A stretch of 57,168 nt of DNA from Symplocastrum torsivum CPER-KK1 (lineage in GTDB: Bacteria; Cyanobacteriota; Cyanobacteriia; Cyanobacteriales; Coleofasciculaceae). The notes beneath the pieces are model-generated. The model did not search any database and was not told where the DNA came from. It was given only the letters and a program-made list of their open reading frames with translations. The position numbers were made by a program, and so were the translations under genes. Positions 25,355-36,600 of this stretch are shown here, piece by piece (within the stretch, counting starts at the first letter, position 1; each line of letters begins with the position of its first letter). Location of the stretch: contig JAHHIF010000051.1 in assembly GCA_019358875.1 (NCBI GenBank), positions 1 through 57,168 on the forward strand, in the 5' to 3' direction.

Positions 25355-25771
25355 ATGGCTAATGAAAAGGGTGTTAATCAAGAAACGCTACCTAAAAAAG
25401 AAGTAGGTGCCGATGTTGATACTTACGACAGAGGCATTGTTCCGGCTGAAACGGCAGCTAGAAAAGAAAGAGAAGGTAGTGAATTTAAAACAAGTATAGA
25501 TAAATCTGATGAAGCAGCTCCCAGTACAAATGATCAAACGGATTCAGAAAGTCTTGATAGTACAGGTGGCTATACAGTAGATAAAGAAGGGCTTGTTAAT
25601 AACTATGCTATTGAGCCAGAAATGTATGTTAACGAACCCGGAGATTTAAGAGGAAAAGAAGAAGACTTAGAGGCTGAACGGGTTGAGGAATTAGAAGAAG
25701 TAAACCAAGACAAGGATGGTGACCTTACCCTTGACGGTGATCAGCGTGGTAAAGGGCCAGGAATGGTTTAG
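25355..25771 (+). CDS. Small acidic, probably disordered protein (signature shared with 41753-42052)
   Basis: A 138-aa protein with almost no hydrophobic residues and a strong negative charge, predicted to be disordered. The start is the ATG with TTGAGGAAAT just upstream. The segment GGYTVDKEGLVNNYAIEPEM plus YVNEPG (about 72-97) closely matches the C-terminus of the second acidic protein in this window. An acidic DLEAERVEELEEVNQDKDGD stretch follows, ending GDQRGKGPGMV. No known domain is recognised. It is flanked by a large AT-rich leader and a strong terminator, so it is monocistronic and possibly highly or conditionally expressed; a stress role is speculation. Confidence 0.82.
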   Translation: MANEKGVNQETLPKKEVGADVDTYDRGIVPAETAARKEREGSEFKTSIDKSDEAAPSTNDQTDSESLDSTGGYTVDKEGLVNNYAIEPEMYVNEPGDLRGKEEDLEAERVEELEEVNQDKDGDLTLDGDQRGKGPGMV

Positions 25772-25841
25772 TCTTAGCTGCTTTGCCTTTCATCAGTCAA
25801 GGAACTTCTAGAAAGAAACTATCATCAATTTGCGATCGCAA

Positions 25842-25870
25842 GGGCACGAAATCTCGTGCCCCTTTTTCTT
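25842..25870 (+). terminator. Intrinsic terminator of the acidic-protein gene
   Basis: A perfect 8-bp GC-rich stem, GGGCACGA (25842-25849) and TCGTGCCC (25854-25861), with a 4-base loop, followed by CTTTTTCTT. It lies 70 bases after the stop and before the MTA phosphorylase gene. Confidence 0.8.
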
Positions 25871-25936
25871 GCTCGTGTTAGCCTCTGTTTCCCGTTACAA
25901 TAACTTGGCATTGCAGCAAGTTGAGGGCAAAGTAGG

Positions 25937-26809
25937 ATGGCTCAGGCTCATATTGGAATTATCGGCGGTAGTGGGCTTTACAAAATGGAAGCCCTTAAAG
26001 ATGTGGAAGAGGTGCAGCTTGAGACACCGTTTGGTTCTCCCTCCGATGCCTTAATCGTGGGAACACTAGACGGAACATCAGTCGCATTCCTCGCCCGTCA
26101 CGGTCGCAATCATCATCTCACACCCTCTGAATTACCCTTCCGGGCAAACATCCATGCGATGAAGCAGTTGGGTGTAGAGTATCTAATTTCAGCTTCAGCC
26201 GTTGGTTCCCTTAAGGAAGAAGCAAAACCCTTGGATATGGTAGTACCCGACCAATTTATTGATCGGACAAAGAATCGGGTTTCTACTTTTTTTGGAGAAG
26301 GAATTGTTGCTCACATTGCCTTCGCTGACCCAGTATGCAATAACTTGGCAGGAGTTGTTGCAGATGCGGTGGCTAGCTTAAAGTTACCTGATGTTACCTT
26401 GCATCGTGGTGGTACTTATGTCTGCATGGAGGGGCCAGCCTTTTCTACCAAAGCAGAATCCCATCTTTATCGGAGTTGGGGTGCAACAGTGATTGGAATG
26501 ACGAATTTACCAGAGGCAAAACTGGCACGGGAAGCAGAAATTGCCTATGCAACATTAGCGCTGGTGACAGATTACGATTGCTGGCATCCAGACCATGACA
26601 GTGTAACGGTGGAGATGGTAATTGCGAATCTGCAACGCAATGCGACTAATGCTCAGAAAGTGATTCAAGAAACCGTGCGGCGTTTAGCTGAGAATCCACC
26701 AGTCTCAGAAGCTCATTCGGCGTTGAAGTTCGCGATTTTGACGCAATTGGATAAGGTTCCAGCGGCAACGAAGGAGAAGTTAGGGTTATTGTTGCAGAAG
26801 TATTTGTAA
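25937..26809 (+). CDS. mtnP: S-methyl-5'-thioadenosine phosphorylase
   Basis: A 290-aa type II purine nucleoside phosphorylase family enzyme. It cleaves methylthioadenosine, the by-product of polyamine synthesis, to adenine and methylthioribose-1-phosphate in methionine salvage. Motifs: IGIIGGSGLY at the N-terminus (phosphate loop), FLARHGRNHHLTPSELPFRA, SASAVGSLKEE, then YVCMEGPAFSTKAES (ribose and phosphate side) and VIGMTNLPEAKLAREAEI, DYDCWHPD. The length matches the family. It stands alone here; the polyamine link is interesting because speA lies 22 kb away in the same window. Confidence 0.95.
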   Translation: MAQAHIGIIGGSGLYKMEALKDVEEVQLETPFGSPSDALIVGTLDGTSVAFLARHGRNHHLTPSELPFRANIHAMKQLGVEYLISASAVGSLKEEAKPLDMVVPDQFIDRTKNRVSTFFGEGIVAHIAFADPVCNNLAGVVADAVASLKLPDVTLHRGGTYVCMEGPAFSTKAESHLYRSWGATVIGMTNLPEAKLAREAEIAYATLALVTDYDCWHPDHDSVTVEMVIANLQRNATNAQKVIQETVRRLAENPPVSEAHSALKFAILTQLDKVPAATKEKLGLLLQKYL

Positions 26810-26943
26810 AAACGGCGAAGATGGGAGTCCGCACTAAGTCGGTAGACACAAATAAACGACGGTATGTCAACAAATGTTAAGAGACTAAAATCCTCTTCTC
26901 TTCTGCCCTCTGCCTTGCCTCAACAGTAAATATTAATGCCGAC

Positions 26944-29900
26944 CTACTTAACCTGTTTAATTAAGTCGATAACTCGCTCAAAATGAAAGTCATTTACCCA
27001 ATCTGTTAAGGCATGACGCAGAGGAGCATGGTTAGAGGGGATTTGCTCAATTAGGTTAAAAATTTCGCAATCAGAACCTGTGATCGCCTCCTGATAGAGT
27101 TGACTTACCCACTCAGCAGGCATTTGGGACAAGTAATCCTCAAGGGGGCGATCGCACAAATTTTTCCCACCTTGGGGTTCACTCTCCGAACTCTTTTGTG
27201 CGGGTTCTTCATAGATGTAGCGCACCCCTAGGTATCTGGCTATTTTTCCAAAGATAGTCTCTTCTTGAAAAGGCTTGCTGATAAAATCATCACATCCTGC
27301 TGCCAAAACAACAGCTCGGTCTTCCTCAAAGGCATTGGCAGTTAGGGCAATGATGATGGTTTGGGATTGGGGATTGGGAATTGGGGATTGGGAATTGGGA
27401 ATTGGGAATTGGGAATTGGGGATTGGGGATTGTTGGTTCTCCCCATCTTTCCATGTTCCTCTCTCTTTTTCCCTCGATTTAATCTGATGGGTGGCTTCAC
27501 ATCCGTCCATCTCTGGCATCTGCACATCCATCAAAATTAGGTGGGGTTTCCAAGTCTCCCATAAAGCGATCGCTTCAAGCCCATCCTTTGCTTCGCGCAC
27601 CTCAAATCCCGTTGAGGTCAGGAGTTTGACGAGCAGGAGGCGACTCACTTTAACATCGTCAACCACCAAGATGCGATAGTTAGGCTGGTCAGGCGATAAA
27701 CCAATAACACGGCGAGGCTTCTGGGGTGTCTGTACTTCCTGGGACTGAGCAAGACAAAGTGGAACATCAAATTTAACAATTGTTCCTTTCCTTACAGTAC
27801 TGCTGACGCTAACGTCTCCTCCCATCAGTTGCACGAACTGTCGCGTTAGGGGTAAACCCAATCCCGTTCCCTGCTGAGATTTTCGACCTGTCTCTGTTTG
27901 TTCAAAGGGTGCAAACAAAAGGTGCATTTCTTCAGGGGCAATGCCAGAACCAGTATCTTCTACGGCAAAGTAAAGACGGGAATTGGGAATTTCTTCACCA
28001 TTCACCATTCCTGATTTGCCATTCGCCATTGCCACCCGCAACATAACCTTACCTGCATCAGTAAATTTCATGGCATTGCCAAGAAGGTTAATTAAGATTT
28101 GACGCAACTTGCTTTCGTCTGTTTTGACGTATTGGGGAACGTCTGATGCCCGATCAAAAATTAGCTGGATGCCTTTAGATTGGGCTTTGAGTTGGAACAT
28201 CTCTTTAAGAGTATCCAGCAGGTTGTACAGGTCAAAGTTCGTTTCCTTCAGCGTTACTTTGCCTGACTCAATTTTGGACATTGCCAAAATGCCGTTGATC
28301 AGTTCCAGTAAATGCTCACCACTACGACTGATGATTTCCAAGTGTTCCTGTTCTTCGGTAGAGCGCGAGGGACTACGGTTCATCACTTGGGTAAAGCCGA
28401 GGATCGCGTTGAGAGGAGTACGCAGTTCATGACTCATCCTAGAGAGGAATTCACTTTTGGCACGATTGGCGGCATCGGCGGCATAGGCAGATTCTTTGAG
28501 GGCATCTTCTGTTAGTTTGCGCTCCAACTCCGCTCCAGCTCTTGCTGCAAAAATCTTTAAAATGTGGAGACGTTCCGACGGAATGCCTCTACCGTCAGGA
28601 GCGGCGATCATTGGCTTAATATCCATCACTGCCAAATGACCTAATATCTTCCCGGAGGCATTAGCTAACGGGATTCCAAAGTAGCTTTGTGCGCCTAATC
28701 TCACTAACTCTAGATTGTTAGGAAAGAGCGCTTGTATATCTTCGGGGTAGTAACAGGTTGTTCCGTGTAGAACTTCATGACAGGGATTGCCAGCAATGGG
28801 GTACTCGAAGTTCTCACTAAAATCATTGCCTGTCCAATACGCTAGGGTACGAAGTCGGGTTTTGGACTGATCGCTCCACTCGGTAACAAGGGCGTATCGG
28901 ACATGCAGTAACTGAGCCAGATAGCGGACACAAGAGCGAAAGAATTCATTGCCAGTTTCTGAAGCTGTCCCTTCCACAATTAATTGCAGTGCTTCTTCCC
29001 GTTGTTTGCGATCGGTAACGTCGGTTAGGGTACCTGTCCAAGTCACAGTACCATCCGGCAACGGTTCTCCTGGCAGCGAGTAACCTTGAATCCACCGGAC
29101 TTGTCCATTGGTGTGATGGATGCGAAACTCCTCGAACCATGGCTGATGCTGCTTAGCCGACGCCTTAATCGACTCCTCCACGCGATCGCGATCGTCCGGA
29201 AGAATTTGATTCCACTGCAACGCAAAATCTTCTATCAACTGTTCTGCGGTATAGCCTAAGAGTTTGTAAGCGCCTTGGCTCATGAAGCAATACTTTTTCT
29301 CCCCTTGAGGACTCAGCATGAATTGATAAACCGCACCGGGCATCGTGTTCAGAATTTGGCGTAGCATGAACTCGCTTTTGTACAATGCCTCTTCTGTCTG
29401 CTTGCGCTTAGTGATATCCGATGCTGTGCCAGTTGTCCCGATGATATTTCCCTGATCGTCCCGCAGGGGAATCGCATTAACCATTAGGTAAAGCAGTCTG
29501 CCGTCTTTAGCGAGTTGCCTACTCTCATACTGGAATATCGACTCTTCATTAAGAAGGCGTTGGAACAACTCTAGATCTTTGGCAATTTGCTCAGGTGCCT
29601 CGAAATCAGCGAAGAGCCGATCGAGCATTTCATGGGGTTCGTAGCCATAAATTTGCTTAACAGCTTGGTTAACAAAGGTATAGCGACCCTCTACATCAAC
29701 TGACCAAATCATGTCCTGGGACGCTTCGACCAATGCGCGATACTTTTTTTCGCTTGCAATCAGTTGTAAGTTTTTTTCTTCTAATTCCTGAGTCCGGCTT
29801 TTAACTAATTGTTCTAAATTCTGGTTGTAGGCTGCAAGTTTTAAATTTTGTTCTGCTAATTGTTTCTCTTGGAAATAACTGCGAACTGCTTCCTGGATCG

Positions 29901-30267
29901 TTAATCTTAAGTCTTCATCCTGCCAAGGTTTTGTGATATAACGATATAGATTACCCTGATTAATTGCATTTCCCACTGATTCAAGGTTAGCTTGCCCAGT
30001 CAGCATTATTTTGATGGTTTTGGGTGCGATAATGTGGATACGCCTTAATAATTCATCCCCTTGCATTTTGGGCATTATACAATCAGCAATGACCAGAGCA
30101 ACTTCATAACTATCGGCTAGCAATTCTTCAACTAGCTCTAAAGCCTCTTCACCATCAACCGCTGTTTCAATGAGGTAGTCATTGCCAAATGATTTTCTTA
30201 ACTGAATTTCAAGACTATCAAGGATGGTTGGTTCATCATCAACACAAATAATAGCAGGTTTAGTCAT
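26944..30267 (-). CDS. Hybrid histidine kinase REC-PAS-PAS-GAF-HisKA-HATPase-REC
   Basis: A 1107-aa soluble hybrid kinase. REC1 (1-125) has D62 as phospho-acceptor in LVIADCIMP. A coiled coil (135-170) leads to PAS (172-290), a second PAS with PAC (298-422) and a GAF-like domain (425-585). HisKA carries H613 in SRMSHELRTPLN; HATPase_c has DTGSGIAP and GTGLGLPL. REC2 (863-1040) has D914 in LMDVQMPEMDG and K998. Two short repeat-encoded insertions are seen: about 747-763 (ANGKSGMVNGEE) within HATPase_c and about 932-969 (three SPIPNSQ-type heptapeptides) within REC2. The last 60 residues could be a truncated Hpt-like end. No transmembrane segment. It overlaps the upstream receiver gene by 8 bases and is the last gene of the operon. 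Confidence 0.93.
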   Translation of the reverse strand: MTKPAIICVDDEPTILDSLEIQLRKSFGNDYLIETAVDGEEALELVEELLADSYEVALVIADCIMPKMQGDELLRRIHIIAPKTIKIMLTGQANLESVGNAINQGNLYRYITKPWQDEDLRLTIQEAVRSYFQEKQLAEQNLKLAAYNQNLEQLVKSRTQELEEKNLQLIASEKKYRALVEASQDMIWSVDVEGRYTFVNQAVKQIYGYEPHEMLDRLFADFEAPEQIAKDLELFQRLLNEESIFQYESRQLAKDGRLLYLMVNAIPLRDDQGNIIGTTGTASDITKRKQTEEALYKSEFMLRQILNTMPGAVYQFMLSPQGEKKYCFMSQGAYKLLGYTAEQLIEDFALQWNQILPDDRDRVEESIKASAKQHQPWFEEFRIHHTNGQVRWIQGYSLPGEPLPDGTVTWTGTLTDVTDRKQREEALQLIVEGTASETGNEFFRSCVRYLAQLLHVRYALVTEWSDQSKTRLRTLAYWTGNDFSENFEYPIAGNPCHEVLHGTTCYYPEDIQALFPNNLELVRLGAQSYFGIPLANASGKILGHLAVMDIKPMIAAPDGRGIPSERLHILKIFAARAGAELERKLTEDALKESAYAADAANRAKSEFLSRMSHELRTPLNAILGFTQVMNRSPSRSTEEQEHLEIISRSGEHLLELINGILAMSKIESGKVTLKETNFDLYNLLDTLKEMFQLKAQSKGIQLIFDRASDVPQYVKTDESKLRQILINLLGNAMKFTDAGKVMLRVAMANGKSGMVNGEEIPNSRLYFAVEDTGSGIAPEEMHLLFAPFEQTETGRKSQQGTGLGLPLTRQFVQLMGGDVSVSSTVRKGTIVKFDVPLCLAQSQEVQTPQKPRRVIGLSPDQPNYRILVVDDVKVSRLLLVKLLTSTGFEVREAKDGLEAIALWETWKPHLILMDVQMPEMDGCEATHQIKSREKERGTWKDGENQQSPIPNSQFPIPNSQSPIPNPQSQTIIIALTANAFEEDRAVVLAAGCDDFISKPFQEETIFGKIARYLGVRYIYEEPAQKSSESEPQGGKNLCDRPLEDYLSQMPAEWVSQLYQEAITGSDCEIFNLIEQIPSNHAPLRHALTDWVNDFHFERVIDLIKQVK
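27361..27432 (-). repeat. 7-bp tandem repeat inside the hybrid kinase gene
   Basis: About ten TTGGGGA/TTGGGAA units on the plus strand (CCCAATT/CCCAATC on the coding strand). Three 7-bp units make 21 bp, hence the heptapeptide period SPIPNSQ. No frame on either strand has a stop across the tract. A second, shorter tract of CCATTCA/CCATTCG units lies at 27993-28032 in the same gene. Confidence 0.9.
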
Positions 30268-30658
30268 ATTGTTCTATCCCAGAATTAATCGTTTCAATTA
30301 ATTCCTCACTCTTCCAAGGTTTTTGCAAGCAAGCATGAAGCTGGGCTTCTTTTGTTACTCGCTCAATAGCGGCTTCATCAGCTTGACCTGTTAAGAGTAT
30401 TTTAATAATCTTTGGAAATTTTTGATGGATATTAATGAGAAATTCATCGCCTCGAATACCTGGCATTAACCAGTCTGAGACAATTACGATAATCTCAATG
30501 TTGTTATCTTGAATTTCTTCGATGATTTCTAGAGCTTCAGCAGCACTTTCTGCAAACTCGTAGGCGTAAGTATCAGCAAACGCTTTTTGGAGTTGTATCC
30601 CTAGACTCTCTAGGACTAAAACTTCATCGTCAACACATAGAATTGCTGCCTTAGACAT
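30260..30658 (-). CDS. Single-domain response regulator (CheY-like receiver)
   Basis: A 132-aa receiver. Acid pair D10-D11 in LCVDDE, phospho-acceptor D62 in VIVSDWLMPGIRG, T90-type residue in ILLTGQAD, and K113 in CLQKPW. There is no output domain. It is similar to REC1 of the next gene (same LCVDDE, LTGQA and KPW motifs), suggesting duplication. Overlaps of 8 bases on both sides couple it to the giant kinase upstream and the hybrid kinase downstream; it probably shuttles phosphoryl groups between them. Confidence 0.95.
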   Translation of the reverse strand: MSKAAILCVDDEVLVLESLGIQLQKAFADTYAYEFAESAAEALEIIEEIQDNNIEIIVIVSDWLMPGIRGDEFLINIHQKFPKIIKILLTGQADEAAIERVTKEAQLHACLQKPWKSEELIETINSGIEQYD

Positions 30659-33600
30659 TGGGACGTTCCTCTGTCACATTAATAGGTAGTGATAGAGTAA
30701 ATGTAGTTTTTCCAGGCATGGACTCTACCTCAATGGTTCCTTGATGCTTATCAATAATCTTTTTAATAATATACAGTCCTAATCCACTTCCTTCACCAAG
30801 GCGCTTGGTTGTGAAAAATGGCTCAAAGATTTTCTGCTTAATCTCAGAAGGAATTCCCTTACCACTATCAGTAATACTAACGAGAATGCTCTCTTTATGT
30901 TGGGTAACATCAATCCTTAAAGTCCCTCTATTATCCATAGCTTGCAGGGCATTGTGAATAAGATTAGTCCAAACTTGATGAAGTTCGTCAGCATAACAGA
31001 GTATCGAGGGTGATGACTGATAGTTTTTAATCACGTCCAGACCCTGTTTAAGTTGGTTTTGATATAGAGTCAGTACGGTTTCGATTCCGTCAGTGATATT
31101 CGCTTTGACTTTTTCACCCGTAGGGTCGTAACGGGCGTAACTTTTCAAAGCAAACACGACTTTGGCAGCGCGGCTTGTAGCTGTGCTGAGGTTTTTTGTA
31201 CTTTTTTGGACGCTAGCAAGTTGATAAGCTGTATCTAATAAGATTTGACTTTCTGGGTCTTTTAATAAGGGTAATAAGGGTTCAATTTCCTCATAAATTC
31301 CCAAAGCAACTAAGATACTCGCAATTCCATCAGCATTTTTAATCGCTTGTTCTTCTAGCTGTCTTGTCAAGCCTCGTTTAAGTTGGCGTTTTTCTCTGGT
31401 AGATAGGGAGTTCTCTTGTTGGGTAGCGTTGTGGAGTAAGGTAAAGAAATCCTGCTGACGTTCGGGGGAGAGTTGTTGCAAAAACTTGGGTAGCTGTTCG
31501 AGTTGTTCGGTAAAGAAATCAGCAATATTTTCTACGGAGGCGTGAATAACTCCTAGAGGAGTATTGATTTCATGGGCAACTCCGGCAATTAATTGTCCTA
31601 GTGCTGCCATTTTTTCCGATTGAATCAGTTCTTCTTGGGTAGCTTGAAGATGGTTGAGGGTATTTTTCAGTTCTTGGGTGCGTTCAGCAACTTGGATTTC
31701 TAAGGTGTGATTGTATTCGGCAATCAGTTTCTCCGCTTGTTTGCGTTCGGTGATGTCAGTGAAAGCCGCGATCGCATAAGCAACATTCCTATCTTCGTCA
31801 TAAATAGGCGTTCCCCAAACTTCTATCGGGATTATCTTGTCGGGTTGGTGGACTTCCATATCATCAATGTTGACACTCTCCCCTTGTAAGGCACAAAAGA
31901 CCGGATTGCGCTGTTTCGGGTAGATTTGCCCACTGCCTGCAAGATAGAGTTGATAAGCCTCTGGCAATTGTTCAGGGTTGGTATTATCAATTACACCTTT
32001 GCCCAGTAATTGCTCAGCCTGAGAATTAACATAGTAAGCTTTCCCCTTAGCATCCGCCACAAATACGCCGACTGGCATCGCTTCTAGTAATTGAGTCAAC
32101 CTCCTTTCACTTTCGCGCAATTCTTTTTCGCGATCGAGTACCTCACGGTAGAGTTTTGCATTTTCAATCGAGATGGCAGCTTGGGAGGATAAGAGTTTTA
32201 AGACTTCTAACCTGTTAGAGGTAAAGGCTTGGGTGGTTAGATTATTTTCTAGGTAAACAATACTGGTGAGTTTGCCTTGATTGATAAGAGGAACGCACAA
32301 GATGGACTTGGGTTGATGTTCTTTGATGTAAGGGTCAAATGTAAAGTTCCCCTCATGAGTCGCATCATTCAGGACGACACTTTCATGGGTACGGGCAACA
32401 TAATTGATCAGGAGCAATGGAATAGACTGGCTATTCTCAACCGGAATTGACTGCAATACAGTAATGCGATCGCTATCTATCGCACCTTCAGCTTCTATCA
32501 GCAGTTTTCCCTGACTTTCCAAAATCAGGTATCCTTTTTGCGCCCCCGCATTCTCAATCAGAATCTTCATCAAGCTAGATAGCAATTTATCCAGCATGAT
32601 TTCACCAGAAATCGCTTGGGACGCTTTCATTACTGTGGCTATATCTAAGGAGGAACCCGAACCCGTGGTTGTCAACCTTGTGGTCGTTTTGGCATCTTTA
32701 ATTCCCAGAACAGTTGTAGCCAACAACTGAGGATATCGCCCCTCTAAATCTTTTACCTTAGCCGTAGCCCCCCATAGCTGATAGCAGTAACGTGCTTCTT
32801 GCATATAGGCTCTAGCACTCAGTTCTTTCCCTTTGGATAGATAGAACTTGCCAGCAAGTTCATAAGCGAGGGCAGCTTCATGAATGTATTCGGATTTTTT
32901 AGCAAGGGCAATCGCCTTATCGTAATAGTCCATTACTAATGCATCTTTCCCAATAACTCGACATCGCTCGGCTTCTACCAAGTTATATCTGTGCAGTTGA
33001 TTCATGGGAGCATGATGCGCCCATTTTTTCATTTTCTTCTGATTGGCTATAACCTTTCTATTATGGTGTTTTTGTTCTGACTTCGGCGCACTAATATACA
33101 AGGCAAGCCGAGTTAAAGAATCATAGAAATAGCAGCAGGAAACAGTGAAGGTTCCGGTAGCACCGTCTAGATACTGCTCATTTTGAGCGGCATTTAATAA
33201 TGCTTCAGGATACTGCTCGAATAGGTAACAGAGAATTAGCTTATTTAAGTAGACGTAACAAAGTGAGGTTCGGGCGTTAGCTTGAATTAGTAGCGGCAAG
33301 AAAGTCTCTTCATCGCAGGCATCTCCAATTAGGCAGTAGGGATTTGCAGCCCGATCTAACAAGTTAAGAACAGCTTGATGAAATGGCTGATGCATATTCA
33401 ACGATTGTTCTTGCTTCAATTGCACCATCACCTCACTGTAGGCTGCCATTTGAGATTCAATCTCCAACAAATTCTTGCCACTTAGATAGGCATTGAAGCT
33501 ATAGACGAGAACAGCATAAGCAGCATATTCCAAATCTCCAGTTTCCAATCCACTTTTGTAAGCCTCTAACAAAGGTGGCAATGTTTCTTTAACAGGTATC

Positions 33601-36600
33601 TTCCAAGAACCAATGAAGCCAACGGAGACAAACAACGCTTTTGTTTTGAATTCTTTAGCATTCAATCGCTCCACTAGCCTTAACGCTAGTTGACCAAATT
33701 CATACGCTGATTCAATATCTCCGACAACCCCACACAGAATTAATCCATAGATAGCGTAGGCATAGACAGACTCAGAACAGTTACCGTGCTTCACAGACAA
33801 AATTACCTGCTTAAACGCAATTAAGGGCAGCAGTGTCGGTGCAGCAATAAAGGCTGGTGAAACTATCTTTGACAAAATACGCAGTGCTGCCAGTTTATAA
33901 GGATCGCTCATCTGGCGTAGATTGGCTAAGTCTGAGATGCGCTTCCCTGCCAGAACTGACTTGGTTTCTAGCAATCCCATTAAGACATTTAGCTTGTTGG
34001 GCAGTTGGGGGAGTCTTACCCCCAACTGCCTCAAAATTTCTACTCCCGTAGCAACTGCCTGCTCTAGCTTAGTTTGGGCAATCAGGGCGAGAATTTTTAC
34101 TTCAATAACTTGCGCTTTGTCCAGCACTGTTTTTGCTTGATTTCGCACGATTTGAACAAATCTCTCCATCTGCTCAAAATCCCCACTGAGGTAAGCCGCC
34201 TCAGAAGCCTCTACATATAGTCCTAGTGTCAAGTCATACTGTGTTTGCCAGCCTTTTTCGCCCAACAATCTCATGCCAGATTGCAGGTAATTGAACGCTG
34301 GCTCATATGCCGCCGATGCCTTCGCTTTCTTGCCCGCTATGAGATTCAACTGAGCCACGTCATCTCTTTGGTGCTGATTGGAGATGAAGTCAATCCCAAA
34401 ATTCAGTTGATTAACAATATCAAAAATTTTCTCATCTCGCTGCTCAGAAAGAGTATTTTGTAGGAGTAGTTGTCCAATTTCCCAATGGATGATTGGCTTG
34501 TCCTGTTCCGAAATTAGAGAATAGGCGGCTTGCTGAATTCTGTCATGAATAAATTTGTAGTCGGGTAATTGGAAAGGGGTTGTTGGTAATTGGATGTTGG
34601 GGGATTCTTCCTGAATGAGAGCTAATTCTAAATCTCCTCTATTACCCAGAGGCATCACTAAAGTTTCAGCAACGGCTGCATACAATTCATTCACTGTTTC
34701 TCGCAGTGATTTTTGACAACTCGCGGCTAGCATTTTCAAGTCAAACTGATTGCCCATACAGGCAGCTAGCTTTAACATTTTCTGTGTATTCGCTGGCAGC
34801 TTTTGAATCTTGAGTGTCATCAGTTCAACAACGTTATCAGTGAAACCCTGCGCTTGAATCTGCTCTAAATCCCACTGCCATCCTCCTTGACTTCCTTCCT
34901 TCCCAACCGGAGGTATACTCAGGAGGGACTGAGGCGAGTTAAACTCTAACAACTTTTCTGTATAAAGAGATTTGAGAAACTCATTCATAAAGAAGGGATT
35001 GCCACCCGTCTTAAAAAGCACTAACTCGGCAAGGGGTTTGGCTCTCTCTTCAGAGCAATTGAGAGTATCTATAATCAGTTCAATGATGGTAGGCAAGTCC
35101 AACGGTGCCAGGAAAATCCCCTCGACAATTGCCCCAGTTTTGGCAATCTCCTCGATTGTTAACATTAAGGGATGAGCCGCAGAAACTTCATTGTCTCGAT
35201 ACGCACCAATTAAAAATAGTCCGGGCTGCGAAGTATTCATCAGCAGTTGCATTAGTTTTAGTGATGCACCATCTGCCCACTGCAAGTCGTCTAGAAATAT
35301 CGCTAAGGGATGCCCAGAATGGGTAAAGACTTGAATGAAGTTCTGAAATACTAAATTAAAGCGGTTCTGGGCTTCTGTCGAGCCTAGTTCTGGTACAGCA
35401 GGTTGCTTACCGAGAATTAATTCCACTTCAGGAATGACATCAATAATCACTTGATTATTGATTCCTAAGGCGGCTAAGAGTTTCTCCCGCCAAGTATTAA
35501 GCTGCGCTTCACTCTCCGTTAATAGCTGTTTGACTAATTCTTGAAAGGCGCTGACGATAGCACTGTAGGGAATGTTACGCTGATACTGGTCAAATTTTCC
35601 TGAAATGAAATAGCCACGTTTTTCGGTAATGGGTTTATAGAGTTCCTGCACTAAAGCTGACTTTCCGATGCCCGAATAACCAGAAACCAGCATCAATTCA
35701 CTTTTGTCCGAAATTACTCGTTCAAAAGCAGTTATTAACCTATCAATTTCTTGCTTCCTTCCATAAAGTTTTTGCGGGATTTGAAATTTATCAGAAATAT
35801 CTTGAGTACCAAGAGGAAAGGGTTCAATCTTGCCAGTTGTCTGTAACTGGGTTAAACATTTCTCTAAATCTGCTTTGATTCCCCAAGCACTTTGGTACCG
35901 CTCCTCCGCCGTCTTTGCTATCAGTTTCATCACAATATCTGATACAGCTTGAGGAATTTCCCTATCTTCTGCTCTCAACAAATGGGGTGGCACTGGCTGT
36001 TTAGCGATATGGCAATGCACCAACTCCAACTCATCACTGGTTTCAAAAGGCAACTGTCCTACGAGTAGTTCATAAAACGTGACACCCAGCGAGTAGAAGT
36101 CTGTGCGGTAATCTAGAGAACGATTCATCCGCCCCGTTTGTTCGGGCGACATATAAGCTAAGGTGCCTTCTAAAACATTGGGATTTTTCAAAGTGGTATT
36201 TTCACGGTTCAATTGAGTGGAAATACCAAAATCTATGATTTTGATTTGTCCGGTTTCTGGATTAAAGACGATGTTGGAGGGGTTAATATCTTTGTGGATA
36301 ATATTGCTGCTGTGAATATCACCCAAAATCTCAGCTATCTTAATGGCGATATTGAGGAATTTTGGTAAGGATATGACAGGTCTTGTCCCTACACGTTCAT
36401 TCATTAATTGCTTTAAGGATGATGCGCCAAAATCCTCAAGAATGATGACTAAAGTCCTCTGATAGGGTTCTAAATCATAAGCCTTGACCACACCTTCCAG
36501 ATTTAGATTATGGGTGATTTCATATTCCTGCCCATACAGGGTGAGTTCATTGGGAGTGGGATAGTCTTCTTTAAGTACCTTGAGGATAACGGCTTTGTTG

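Noticed and set aside
27275..27527. ORFs on both strands across the 7-bp repeat in the hybrid kinase
   Set aside because: Repeat tracts without stops produce long frames on all six readings; only the hybrid kinase frame has family motifs.
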